The notes below the pieces were generated by a model that made no database searches, had not been told where the DNA came from, and worked only from the letters and a program-made list of their open reading frames with translations. A DNA stretch of 64,000 nt from a bacterium (lineage in GTDB: Bacteria; Actinomycetota; Acidimicrobiia; Spongiisociales; Spongiisociaceae): assembly GCA_028821575.1 (NCBI GenBank), contig JAPPFW010000095.1:1-64000 (forward strand), given 5' to 3'. Shown here in pieces: positions 56,549 through 64,000 of this stretch (position 1 is the stretch's first letter; each line of letters starts with the position of its first letter). A program made the translations under genes and the position numbers.

Positions 56549-57905
56549 CAGCGTCGGAAATCGACTCGGACAGGGTGGGATGTACCATCAGGGTCTCGCG
56601 CAGGGTCTGGACCTTGATCTTCCCCCGTGTGGCTAGGGCGAGGATTCCGATCAGTTCCGACGCCCTGTGCCCTACGACCGTTCCGCCGAGCACGACCCTG
56701 GTCGCAGGATCGGAGACAACCTTGGCGAAGCCCCTGGTGCTCCCGTGGATGACGCTGCGCGGGTTGGCCGTGAACGGGACCTTCGTAATCCGGACCTTGC
56801 GGCCCTCGGCCGCCGCGTCCGCTTCCTCCAGACCCACGGAGGCTATTTCCGGTTCTGTGAAGATCGCCTGCGCCACCTTCGAGTAGTCGATGGCCTTCCC
56901 GGGATGGCCCGTCGCGTGTCGAGCAAGGTTGCGTCCCTGCTGGTTGGCCACCGAGGACAGGAGCATCTGGCCGGTCACGTCCCCCGCCGCGTAGATATGG
57001 GGAACCGACGTGCGCTGGTACTGATCAACCACGATGAAGCCCCCTTCGGTCTCCACCTCTGCCTCTTCCAAGCCCAGGCAGTCGCTCATCGGAACCGCGC
57101 CCACCGCCAGCAATGCATGGCTTCCGTAGACCCGGCGGCCGTCCCCGACGTGCACGATCACACCGTTTCCACTGCGCTCGATGTCCACCGCGCGTGCGCC
57201 CTTGAGGAGGGCGACGCCACGCTCGAGGAAGTCCGTCTCGAGCGCCGCCGCCACCTCGGCGTCGCGGTGCGGCAGGACATGGTGCCTGCTGACCAGCAGC
57301 GTGACCTTCGATCCGAGGCTCTCGAATATGTGGACCATCTCCACGCCGGTCACGCCCGATCCGATCACCACCACATGCTCGGGAGGGGCTGGGAGGTCGT
57401 AGACGTGGCGGGTGGTCAGGATCCGATCCCCGTCCACTCTTGCCCACTCCGGTACACGCGGCCTGGAGCCGGTCGAGATCAGCGCGGCATCGAACTCGAT
57501 GACACGGTCCGCCCCGTCCACGACCGCAACGGCCTGGTTGGGGCTCACGAACCGGCCGCGACCCTTCAATATCTCAACGCCCTGGCTCTCTAGCAACTCG
57601 GTGGATCGGGCCGAGATCATCGACGTGACGGTCCGTATCCGGTCGGCCAGGCGTCCGAGATCCACTCCGGCGCCGTGGTCCGCTATGCCCAGGTCCCCGG
57701 CATTGCGGATCGCCTGCATCCGGATTGACATGGCCGCCATCGCCTTCGATGGGATGCAGTCCCGGAGGTGCGCGGCCCCACCCACGACCGAATCCTCAAC
57801 GAGAGTCACGTCGGCGCCATGGGCGGCGGCGGTGCTGGCCGCTGCCGTACCGGCGGGACCCCCGCCGATGATCAGGAACCGGAGGAGCGGATCCTCCCTG
57901 ATCAT
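56541..57905 (-). CDS. lpdA: NAD(P)H-quinone dehydrogenase of the LpdA (Rv3303c) type
   Basis: 454 residues with disulfide-reductase fold: FLIIGGGPAGTAAAS for FAD, VVVIGSGVTGVEMVHIF for NAD(P)H, IYAAGDVTGQMLLSSVA, and a C-terminal dimerisation domain ending HPTLSESI. The redox pair GGxCxxxxCIPSK has lost its first Cys (GGAAHLRDCIPSKA), exactly as in mycobacterial Rv3303c, which reduces quinones and not lipoamide. ATG 57905 has GGAGG upstream. The methylmalonyl-CoA mutase gene starts further upstream on the same strand. Confidence 0.88.
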   Translation of the reverse strand: MIREDPLLRFLIIGGGPAGTAAASTAAAHGADVTLVEDSVVGGAAHLRDCIPSKAMAAMSIRMQAIRNAGDLGIADHGAGVDLGRLADRIRTVTSMISARSTELLESQGVEILKGRGRFVSPNQAVAVVDGADRVIEFDAALISTGSRPRVPEWARVDGDRILTTRHVYDLPAPPEHVVVIGSGVTGVEMVHIFESLGSKVTLLVSRHHVLPHRDAEVAAALETDFLERGVALLKGARAVDIERSGNGVIVHVGDGRRVYGSHALLAVGAVPMSDCLGLEEAEVETEGGFIVVDQYQRTSVPHIYAAGDVTGQMLLSSVANQQGRNLARHATGHPGKAIDYSKVAQAIFTEPEIASVGLEEADAAAEGRKVRITKVPFTANPRSVIHGSTRGFAKVVSDPATRVVLGGTVVGHRASELIGILALATRGKIKVQTLRETLMVHPTLSESISDAGD

Positions 57906-57942
57906 CCGCTTGCCTCCCTACCCACGGCAGGAACCCTGCCGA

Positions 57943-59517
57943 TCATCGCGGCCGGTGCACGCCGAACACCCGGCGCAGGGCATCCGACACCTCTCCGAGG
58001 GTTGCGTCCGCAACCAGTGCCGCCTTCATGGGGTACATCAGATTGCCGCCACCTCGAGCAGCTGCCTCCAACTCTCCCAGCGTTCCCTCCACCGCCACCG
58101 GATCGCGCCCGGCCCGGAACCGGATCACCCGATCTCGCTGCTGCAGCTCGACCTCTGGATCCACCTCGAGTGGCTCCACGCCCGCACCCACGTCGTCGGC
58201 GTATCGGTTGACCCCCACCACGGTGTCTTCGCCCGATTCGATACGGAGGGAGGCGCGGTAGGCAGCCTCCTCGATCTCACCCTGCGGGAATCCCTGCTCG
58301 ATGGCCGCCACCGCTCCACCGAGGCGGTCCGTCTCATCGATGAGCCGGATGGCGACTTCCTCAAGAGAGTCGGTCAGGCTCTCCACGTAGTAGGACCCAG
58401 CCAGGGGATCGACCGTGTCCGTGACTCCCGACTCGGCTGCCAATATCTGCTGGGTCCTGAGCGCGATGGTCGCCGATCTCTGCGTGGGAAGACCGAGCGC
58501 CTCGTCAAATGCGTTGGTGTGGAGCGACTGCGTTCCCCCCAGGGTGGCCGCCACCGCCTGAAGAGCCGTCCGGACGATGTTGTTCTCGGGTTGCTGGGCG
58601 GTAAGAGTCGAACCGGCGGTCTGGGTATGGAAACGCATCCGCTGGGCAGCCCGGTCGGTGGCTCCGAACCGCTCCTTCATGATGGTGGCCCAGAGGCGCC
58701 GAGCCGCCCGGAACTTGGCTGCTTCCTCGAACAGATGGTTGTGGGAGTTCCAGAAGAACGACAGCCTCGGCCCGAAGCTGTTCACGTCCATCCCGGCATC
58801 TACCGCCGCCTTCACGTAGGCGATCCCGTTAGCCAGCGTAAAGGCCAGTTCCTGCGCTGCGGTGGCGCCTGCCTCCCGGATGTGATAACCGCTTATCGAG
58901 ATGGTGTTCCAACTGCGAAGCTCCTTGCTGCAGTAGGCGAACAGGTCGGTCACCAGGCGCATCGAGGCAGCGGGAGGGTATATATAGGTGCCGCGTGCGA
59001 TGTACTCCTTGAGGATGTCATTCTGGACGGTCCCGCGGATTCTCTCCGGCGGTACACCCTGCTCCTCCGCCACCAGTTGGTACAGCAGCAGCAGGATGGG
59101 CGCGGTGGCGTTGATGGTCATAGACGTGGTCACCTCGCCCAGGGGGAGACCGTCGAGGAGGGTCCGCATGTCGTCCAGGTTGTCGATCGCAACGCCGACC
59201 TTGCCGACCTCGCCGGCCGCCATAGGGGAGTCGGAGTCGAGACCCATCTGGGTGGGTAGATCGAACGCAACGGAAAGGCCGGTCTGGCCCGCTGCGAGGA
59301 GCGCCTTGAACCGTTGGTTGGTCTCCCTCGCCGTCCCGAACCCCGCATACTGGCGCATCGTCCAGGTGCGCCCCCGATACATGGTCGGATAGGGACCCCG
59401 GGTGAAGGGGTAGGAACCCGGTTCGCCAAGCGTCCCATGCGAGCCGGGACCGTAGACAACCTCGACCTCGATGCCGCTTGACGTCGCGCGGACCGAGGCT
59501 TGCGAAGGATTGGACAC
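57943..59517 (-). CDS. Methylmalonyl-CoA mutase-type large subunit, catalytic domain only
   Basis: 524 residues from GTG 59517 (the frame is open to 59718 but the extension is not conserved). (alpha/beta)8 substrate domain: [74 protein letters not shown] and [19 protein letters not shown]. The Tyr in RQYAGF and the Arg in ARGTYIYP match methylmalonyl-CoA specificity, not isobutyryl-CoA (Phe/Gln). The B12-binding DxHxxG domain is absent, so a separate small subunit is needed; none is in the window. It completes propionyl-CoA to succinyl-CoA. Confidence 0.9.
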   Translation of the reverse strand: MSNPSQASVRATSSGIEVEVVYGPGSHGTLGEPGSYPFTRGPYPTMYRGRTWTMRQYAGFGTARETNQRFKALLAAGQTGLSVAFDLPTQMGLDSDSPMAAGEVGKVGVAIDNLDDMRTLLDGLPLGEVTTSMTINATAPILLLLYQLVAEEQGVPPERIRGTVQNDILKEYIARGTYIYPPAASMRLVTDLFAYCSKELRSWNTISISGYHIREAGATAAQELAFTLANGIAYVKAAVDAGMDVNSFGPRLSFFWNSHNHLFEEAAKFRAARRLWATIMKERFGATDRAAQRMRFHTQTAGSTLTAQQPENNIVRTALQAVAATLGGTQSLHTNAFDEALGLPTQRSATIALRTQQILAAESGVTDTVDPLAGSYYVESLTDSLEEVAIRLIDETDRLGGAVAAIEQGFPQGEIEEAAYRASLRIESGEDTVVGVNRYADDVGAGVEPLEVDPEVELQQRDRVIRFRAGRDPVAVEGTLGELEAAARGGGNLMYPMKAALVADATLGEVSDALRRVFGVHRPR

Positions 59518-59770
59518 AGGTCTGGGTATCCTGACTAGTCGATGACTCGGGATCGTAGTGGCCCGTCCGTGAGATGGCGGCGGCACCCGCCGGAAGCGGC
59601 GTTGCGTGCGAGGCGCGCCCACGAAGGTCTGCCCGCAGCGGAACATCGACAGAGCGGAGCGCAGCGAGGGGCGTCGCCGACCACCTGGACAGGGCCGGTC
59701 ACCTCGCAGGTAGTCCACCTCCCCTTAACAGAGGTAGACGGCCGAGCGTCGCCCACGGCGCGGTGAGCAG

Positions 59771-62269
59771 ATGAACGAACCGACCATCCACCATGTCGAG
59801 AGGATGGCCAAGAGCCGGAGGTGGTCTCTCGCGCTGGTCCTCGTCATTGCCATCACCCTGGTTCTGTCCACGTGGATCGGCCTGTTCGGGTTTCTCGGCG
59901 CTAACGCCGGGTACGCCATGTTCAACCGTTTCGTGGATCGATGGATACCGGAGATCGATGCCGAGGCCACCTTGCCCGACGTTCGGAACCTCTCCAGGGT
60001 CTCGCGGATCTATACCGAGGACGGCGAGTTGCTGGCCGAGCTACACGCCGGGCGGGTCTCCGAACTGGCCCGATTCTGGGAGATGCCCGACGCCCTCATC
60101 TGGGCGGTCCTGGCCGCTGAGGACGCCGACTACTTCGACCACGAGGGCATCGACTTCCAGGCCATCGTCAGCGCGGTGCGTGACTACGTCACCGGTGTGT
60201 CCCGGCGCGGAGGCTCAACGATCACCCAGCAGATCGTCAAGCAGAACATCGTGGGCGACGAACTGACCGTACAGCGCAAGATCCTCGAGGCGCTCTACGC
60301 CATCGAGCTGGAACGGCACAACTCGAAGCAGGACATCCTCGAGTTCTACCTGAACTCGGTCTACTTCGGGTGGTCGGCCTACGGGGTCAAGGCGGCGGCC
60401 AAGGAGTACTTCCGCAAGGACCTCGCCGACCTGACGGTCGCCGAGGCCGCGACCCTCGCGGTCATCATCCGGAACCCATCCTTGTACGACCCGCGACGCC
60501 AGGAGGAGCGTGCCCATGACCGCCGCGACGACGTGATCGACGCGATGGCGACGGCCGGCGACATCTCCTTCGAAGAGGCGGCCGCGGCCAAGAACGAGCC
60601 GTTCGTGATCCAGCCGCCGACCCAGTTCCAGAGCCCGGCCGAGCATGTGGTGGCCGAGGTCCGCCGCCAACTCCTCAACGACCCCGAGTTCTTTGAACTC
60701 GGCACCAGCAAGGAGGAACGCCGGCAGGCCATCTTCGGTTGCCCGGCCCACGAGGTGGACTGTGTGGGAGGAGGCGGTCTGCAGATATTCGTCACGGTGG
60801 ACCTGGACATGCAGGAGGCTGCCAACCGGATTCTCCAGTCATGGCTGCCGGTTCCCGACGGTTCGTTCGACGATCCCCGGGGCGCTCCCACCGGGGCCAT
60901 CGCCATGGTGGAGAACCACACCGGAGCGGTCCTCGCCATGTCCTCGGGCCTGCCCTTCGAGCAGGGGCAGTTCGACCTTGCGATCCAGGGGCGGCGCAAT
61001 CCCGGTTCGGCTTTCAAACCGTTCGTCCTGGCCGCCTATCTCGAGAGCGGGGGAAGCCTCCAGTCTCACTGGGATGCCCGCAGCCCCATCGAGATCGAGT
61101 GTGAGGATCCGTGCGGGCCTGACGGCGGATACATATGGAGGGTGCGCAACGCCGGGCGGGTGGACGAGATGATCACGGTCTCCAAGGCTACGGAGTCCTC
61201 GGTCAACACCGTCTACGCCCAGCTCGCAGTGCTGGTCGGACCGCAGGGCATCATCCGCACCGCGAACGCGATGGGTATAACGTCGGAGTTGGAGGAGGTG
61301 TACTCTCTGGCGCTCGGCGCAGGCGCCGTGAGCCCGCTGGAGATGGCCTCCGCCTACAGCACCTTCGCCACCAACGGCATTCACGCCGTGCCATACCTGG
61401 TCTCCCGGATAACGAACGCCGACGGGAGGGTGATATACGAGAGGGCCGTGCGTACGTTCCAGGCTGTTGATCCGGTCCTGGCCGCCGCCATCCGCCGACC
61501 GATGGAGAGTGTGGTGTGCTGTGGTACAGCGCGCAAGGCAGGCATCGAAGGTGTTCCTCAGGCCGGCAAGACCGGTACGCACCAGGCCTACCGCGATGCG
61601 TGGTTCGTGGGTTACGTCCCCAACTTCACGACCGCCGTCTGGGTCGGTTATCCCGACGAACAAGTAGCGCTGCGGGATGTGGTGATCAACGGCCAGAATC
61701 ACACCCGTGTCTTCGGCGGTACCGTTCCGGCGCCGATCTGGAAGGAGTTCATGGAGGTCGTGCTCGACAAGTATCCGACGGGCGAATTCCCGAGCAGCCT
61801 GGGAATCGGCCTCTACAACCAGGTGCCGTTCACCAGGGTCCCGGAAGTGGACGGCCTGCCTCTCGAAGATGCCCGGGATGCGGTCTTCGCCGCCCATCTG
61901 CTTCCCGATGTGGAGGAGGTGGAGTCGCAGGAAGCGGAGGGCACCGTGCTCGGTACCGAACCCGCGGCGGGAGAGGAGGTCGACGAGGGCGCCACGGTGC
62001 TGGTCAGGGTATCGGCCGGCGTGACCGGCCTCGTGGTACCCGACGTGACGGGATCGAGCGTCCAAGACGCTCTCGACCGGATAGAGGCCGCTCGAGAGGA
62101 GGCCGGAGCCGACCTGGCCGTGGAGGTTGCCTTCGAGACGGTGGCGGACGCCGAGATGGTGGATCGGGTATTGCGTACCGAACCGGCCCCAGCCACCACC
62201 ATCCCATCCGGCGGAACCCTCACTCTCATCGTCGGGGCACCGGCCGATCCGGACGATAACGCGGCCTAG
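59771..62269 (+). CDS. Bifunctional class A penicillin-binding protein with PASTA domains
   Basis: 832 residues: membrane helix about 18-42, GT51 transglycosylase (about 75-260) with AAEDADYFDHEGID (Glu117) and RRGGSTITQQIVKQN, transpeptidase (about 330-660) with Ser413 in PGSAFKPF, SSVNT as the SxN motif, and KTG at 600-602, then two PASTA repeats (about 695-825; VPDVTGSSVQDALDRIEAA). It polymerises and cross-links peptidoglycan outside the membrane. PASTA repeats sense muropeptides or stabilise the protein. Monocistronic by position, divergent from the mutase gene. Confidence 0.95.
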   Translation: MNEPTIHHVERMAKSRRWSLALVLVIAITLVLSTWIGLFGFLGANAGYAMFNRFVDRWIPEIDAEATLPDVRNLSRVSRIYTEDGELLAELHAGRVSELARFWEMPDALIWAVLAAEDADYFDHEGIDFQAIVSAVRDYVTGVSRRGGSTITQQIVKQNIVGDELTVQRKILEALYAIELERHNSKQDILEFYLNSVYFGWSAYGVKAAAKEYFRKDLADLTVAEAATLAVIIRNPSLYDPRRQEERAHDRRDDVIDAMATAGDISFEEAAAAKNEPFVIQPPTQFQSPAEHVVAEVRRQLLNDPEFFELGTSKEERRQAIFGCPAHEVDCVGGGGLQIFVTVDLDMQEAANRILQSWLPVPDGSFDDPRGAPTGAIAMVENHTGAVLAMSSGLPFEQGQFDLAIQGRRNPGSAFKPFVLAAYLESGGSLQSHWDARSPIEIECEDPCGPDGGYIWRVRNAGRVDEMITVSKATESSVNTVYAQLAVLVGPQGIIRTANAMGITSELEEVYSLALGAGAVSPLEMASAYSTFATNGIHAVPYLVSRITNADGRVIYERAVRTFQAVDPVLAAAIRRPMESVVCCGTARKAGIEGVPQAGKTGTHQAYRDAWFVGYVPNFTTAVWVGYPDEQVALRDVVINGQNHTRVFGGTVPAPIWKEFMEVVLDKYPTGEFPSSLGIGLYNQVPFTRVPEVDGLPLEDARDAVFAAHLLPDVEEVESQEAEGTVLGTEPAAGEEVDEGATVLVRVSAGVTGLVVPDVTGSSVQDALDRIEAAREEAGADLAVEVAFETVADAEMVDRVLRTEPAPATTIPSGGTLTLIVGAPADPDDNAA

Positions 62270-62322
62270 CCCTCCTCACATCGAGCCGACGACCGCGAAA
62301 TATTGTTTAGAATACACTCTTG

Positions 62323-62336
62323 TTAACTATCGTTAA
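62323..62336. promoter_or_regulatory. AT-rich palindrome upstream of a small gene
   Basis: TTAAC-TATC-GTTAA, a perfect five-base inverted repeat, in an unusually AT-rich 70-base spacer. A TAGAAT (62308-62313) lies just ahead, so the palindrome would overlap the start of transcription of the next gene, as an operator would. Confidence 0.4.
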
Positions 62337-62354
62337 TAGGATAACGTACTGGAC

Positions 62355-62801
62355 ATGCGGTTCGCAGCGCCCGGAACAGTCCGTCTGGACGATCGTCCTC
62401 CCGTCGCCACGGACATCGCGCCGTCACCGGGCGCCGCGGTCCGCATCCCCGGCCAGAAACGGTACCGGATTGCTCCCCGGCTCTGGCAGCTCCGATCCGG
62501 CGCAGGCTTCGATCCGTCCCACCCGTACGTCCGCACGTACTGGACCGCGATCCTCGGCCCCGGCGCGGTCGAAGAGTTGCTACGGGTGATCTGTGCCGCC
62601 AAGCGTCAACGGACCATCCCCCATCCTCTGTACCTGCCGGTCCTATGCCGCGAGGGATTGGTCCACCACGCGCAACGGGCCGTCTGGGTCAGCGACAGGA
62701 TTCCTCCTCTCGGCCGCCACCATGTGGCGCGGCTGTCACCGGACCTCAGGCGACGCCACACCCAAGACCTCGAGGCTGCCGGCCTACCCTCCTCGCCCTG
62801 A
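62355..62801 (+). CDS. Hypothetical protein
   Basis: 148 residues, not recognised. Third codon positions are G/C-rich like neighbouring genes, and the ATG follows an AT-rich promoter-like spacer, which supports a real gene. No signal peptide or membrane segment; basic overall, with HPLYLPVLCREGLVHHAQRA containing the only Cys pair-like region. It precedes the Sir2 gene by 181 bases on the same strand. Confidence 0.5.
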   Translation: MRFAAPGTVRLDDRPPVATDIAPSPGAAVRIPGQKRYRIAPRLWQLRSGAGFDPSHPYVRTYWTAILGPGAVEELLRVICAAKRQRTIPHPLYLPVLCREGLVHHAQRAVWVSDRIPPLGRHHVARLSPDLRRRHTQDLEAAGLPSSP

Positions 62802-62982
62802 TCGGCGGGCTGGACGAGCTGCACTCTACGACCGGCGCCTCGTGTATATCCAGCCGCGACGACACGCGCCGGTCTGGTGCGCTCCGGGGACCGGAGCGAC
62901 CGGGTGATCATCGGAGCAAGGCGACAATGGCCGCGGCCCTCACCGGTACCTTGCCGACGGTCGCCCTACCATCGGGACCAGC

Positions 62983-63741
62983 ATGCCCGATACGATCGAA
63001 CGCGCCGGCTCACTGCTCTCCGGCACCCAACGTGTGCTGGTCTTCACGGGAGCGGGCGTCTCCACCGAGTCGGGAATCCCTGACTTCCGCGGTCCCGACG
63101 GGCTGTGGACCAAGGTGGACCCGGACGATTTCACCATCACCCGTTACCTAGCCTCGTCCGCCGCCCGCAAGCGAAGCTGGGCCAGGTGGTCGCACTCTCC
63201 GATCAGGAACGCTCGGCCCAATGCGGCCCATCTGGCGGTTGCGGAACTGGCGCGGATGGGTCGCTTGGAAGGGTGTGTGACCCAGAACATCGACGGCCTC
63301 CACCAAGCGGCCGGTCTACCGCGCCGGCTGGTCGTCGAGGTGCACGGAAACGTATGGAAGGTCCGGTGCCTGATGTGCTCCTCCGAATGGCCAACACAGG
63401 AGGTGTTCGGCTGGGTCGAGGGCGGAAACGAGGATCCTCACTGCCCCCGCTGTAGGGGGATAATCAAGCTGACCGTGATCTCGTTCGGTCAGGCCATGCC
63501 CACCAGGGAGATGAGCCGAGCTCACGCCATGGCGCGCCGAGCGGACGCGGTGGTGGCCGTCGGGACGACGCTCTCCGTGTGGCCGGCTGCTGAGATCCCG
63601 CTGATAGCCGCGAGCCGCGGCGTCCCGTTCGTGATCGTGAATGTGGGTGCGACCGACTTCGACGACCGCGCCGATGTCAAGGTGGAACACCCGGCCGGAG
63701 AAGCCCTGAGCCGGCTTGTCGCCCTGCTCGCTGATTCATGA
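62983..63741 (+). CDS. Sir2-family NAD-dependent protein deacylase
   Basis: 252 residues. NAD loop FTGAGVSTESGIPDFRGPDG, TQNIDGLHQAAG, catalytic His in EVHGN, and four zinc Cys in CLMCSSEW and CPRCRG, all intact. Such enzymes remove acetyl or longer acyl groups from lysines, including those of acyl-CoA synthetases, giving a possible link to CoA metabolism nearby (inference). Confidence 0.95.
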   Translation: MPDTIERAGSLLSGTQRVLVFTGAGVSTESGIPDFRGPDGLWTKVDPDDFTITRYLASSAARKRSWARWSHSPIRNARPNAAHLAVAELARMGRLEGCVTQNIDGLHQAAGLPRRLVVEVHGNVWKVRCLMCSSEWPTQEVFGWVEGGNEDPHCPRCRGIIKLTVISFGQAMPTREMSRAHAMARRADAVVAVGTTLSVWPAAEIPLIAASRGVPFVIVNVGATDFDDRADVKVEHPAGEALSRLVALLADS

Positions 63742-63828
63742 GAGGCTCCCAGGCGGTGCGTCGTCGGTCCGGGACCGGAGCCGTAGGACGGACCTTCGGT
63801 TCCCCATCCCTCTGGTTACGCTAAGCCC

Positions 63829-64000
63829 ATGGCAACCTCGTACCTGGAACTGGTCGTGGAGGCCCGGCGCCGGATAAGCGAGATATCTGTACCCGAACTC
63901 GCCGAACTGGACCCGGGGGAGGTGGCGCTCGTCGATGTCCGCGAAGGCGTCGAGTGGGAGCAGGGAAAGATCCCGGGGGCCTTTCACATTCCGCGCGGCG
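63829..64000 (+). CDS. Rhodanese-like domain protein, 3' end outside window
   Basis: ATG at 63829 opens a frame that runs off the window end after 57 residues. ISVPELAELDPGEVALVDVR and EWEQGKIPGAFHIPRG are the first half of a rhodanese domain (the CxxxxR active-site loop would follow). It is 87 bases after the Sir2 stop. Likely a single-domain sulfurtransferase-like protein. Confidence 0.8.
   Translation, partial: MATSYLELVVEARRRISEISVPELAELDPGEVALVDVREGVEWEQGKIPGAFHIPRG

Noticed and set aside
56541-57905. Dihydrolipoamide dehydrogenase call
   Set aside because: The first redox cysteine is missing, as in the Rv3303c-type quinone reductases, and no 2-oxoacid dehydrogenase genes are adjacent.

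Overview
The window is high-GC bacterial chromosomal DNA with dense, often overlapping genes (ATGA/GTGA/TTGA junctions) and frequent GTG/TTG starts. Gene content points to an actinobacterium: F420 biosynthesis genes next to a large GT2/membrane protein and a DUF5719-like protein, the order prfB-ftsE-ftsX-M23-smpB-ssrA, and an Rv3303c-like quinone reductase. Cysteine-bearing SLH-type repeats and the overall mix suggest an uncultured lineage such as Acidimicrobiia, but that placement is inference. It is not an obvious phage or plasmid.

Layout. 1-2.4 kb: the 3' part of an FAD oxidoreductase and a stand-alone 2-oxoacid dehydrogenase E2 catalytic domain. 2.6-12.2 kb: a housekeeping block on the minus strand (tmRNA, SmpB, M23 hydrolase, FtsX, FtsE, RF2 with a programmed frameshift, SecA, HPF, ComF). 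12.3-17.2 kb: phosphomannomutase, a GT2 glycosyltransferase and a large membrane protein. 17.2-25.2 kb: two secreted proteins with SLH-type repeats (a subtilase carrying five near-identical 99-residue repeats, and an HExxH protein), a 667-base gene-free stretch and a MITE-like element. 25.2-31.3 kb: Trx-like, DUF5719-like and GT2/membrane genes, divergent from cofD-cofE. 31.4-35.7 kb: VOC protein, sugar-nucleotide epimerase, UDP-glucose dehydrogenase and an LCP protein.

The most interesting region is 35.8-50.1 kb. It encodes what looks like a complete coenzyme M (CoM) dependent epoxide carboxylation pathway together with CoM biosynthesis. Minus strand: an (R)-hydroxypropyl-CoM dehydrogenase-like SDR that keeps both sulfonate-binding arginines, an epoxyalkane:CoM transferase-like MetE homologue, an unrecognised protein, two aspartase/fumarase-superfamily lyases, a PLP-dependent desulfhydrase-like enzyme and a small zinc ribbon. 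Plus strand, divergent: a second SDR, CoA-transferase A and B subunits, an NDP-forming acyl-CoA ligase, a 2-ketopropyl-CoM oxidoreductase/carboxylase with the diagnostic Phe/His replacement, and a phosphosulfolactate synthase (ComA). Together these could make CoM from PEP and sulfite, open an epoxide with it, oxidise the alcohol, carboxylate and release a beta-keto acid, and activate that acid to a CoA ester. No alkene monooxygenase is present here.

50.4-59.5 kb: LLM-class flavin/F420 oxidoreductase, dienelactone hydrolase-like protein, biotin ligase, acyl-CoA carboxylase beta and alpha, NAD(P)H-quinone reductase and methylmalonyl-CoA mutase large subunit, i.e. a propionyl-CoA to succinyl-CoA route. 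59.8-64 kb: a bifunctional PBP with PASTA domains, a small hypothetical gene, a Sir2 deacetylase and the start of a rhodanese-domain gene cut by the window end. Short TTAGT(T/G)G- or GGATGGT-type repeats recur in many gene boundaries.
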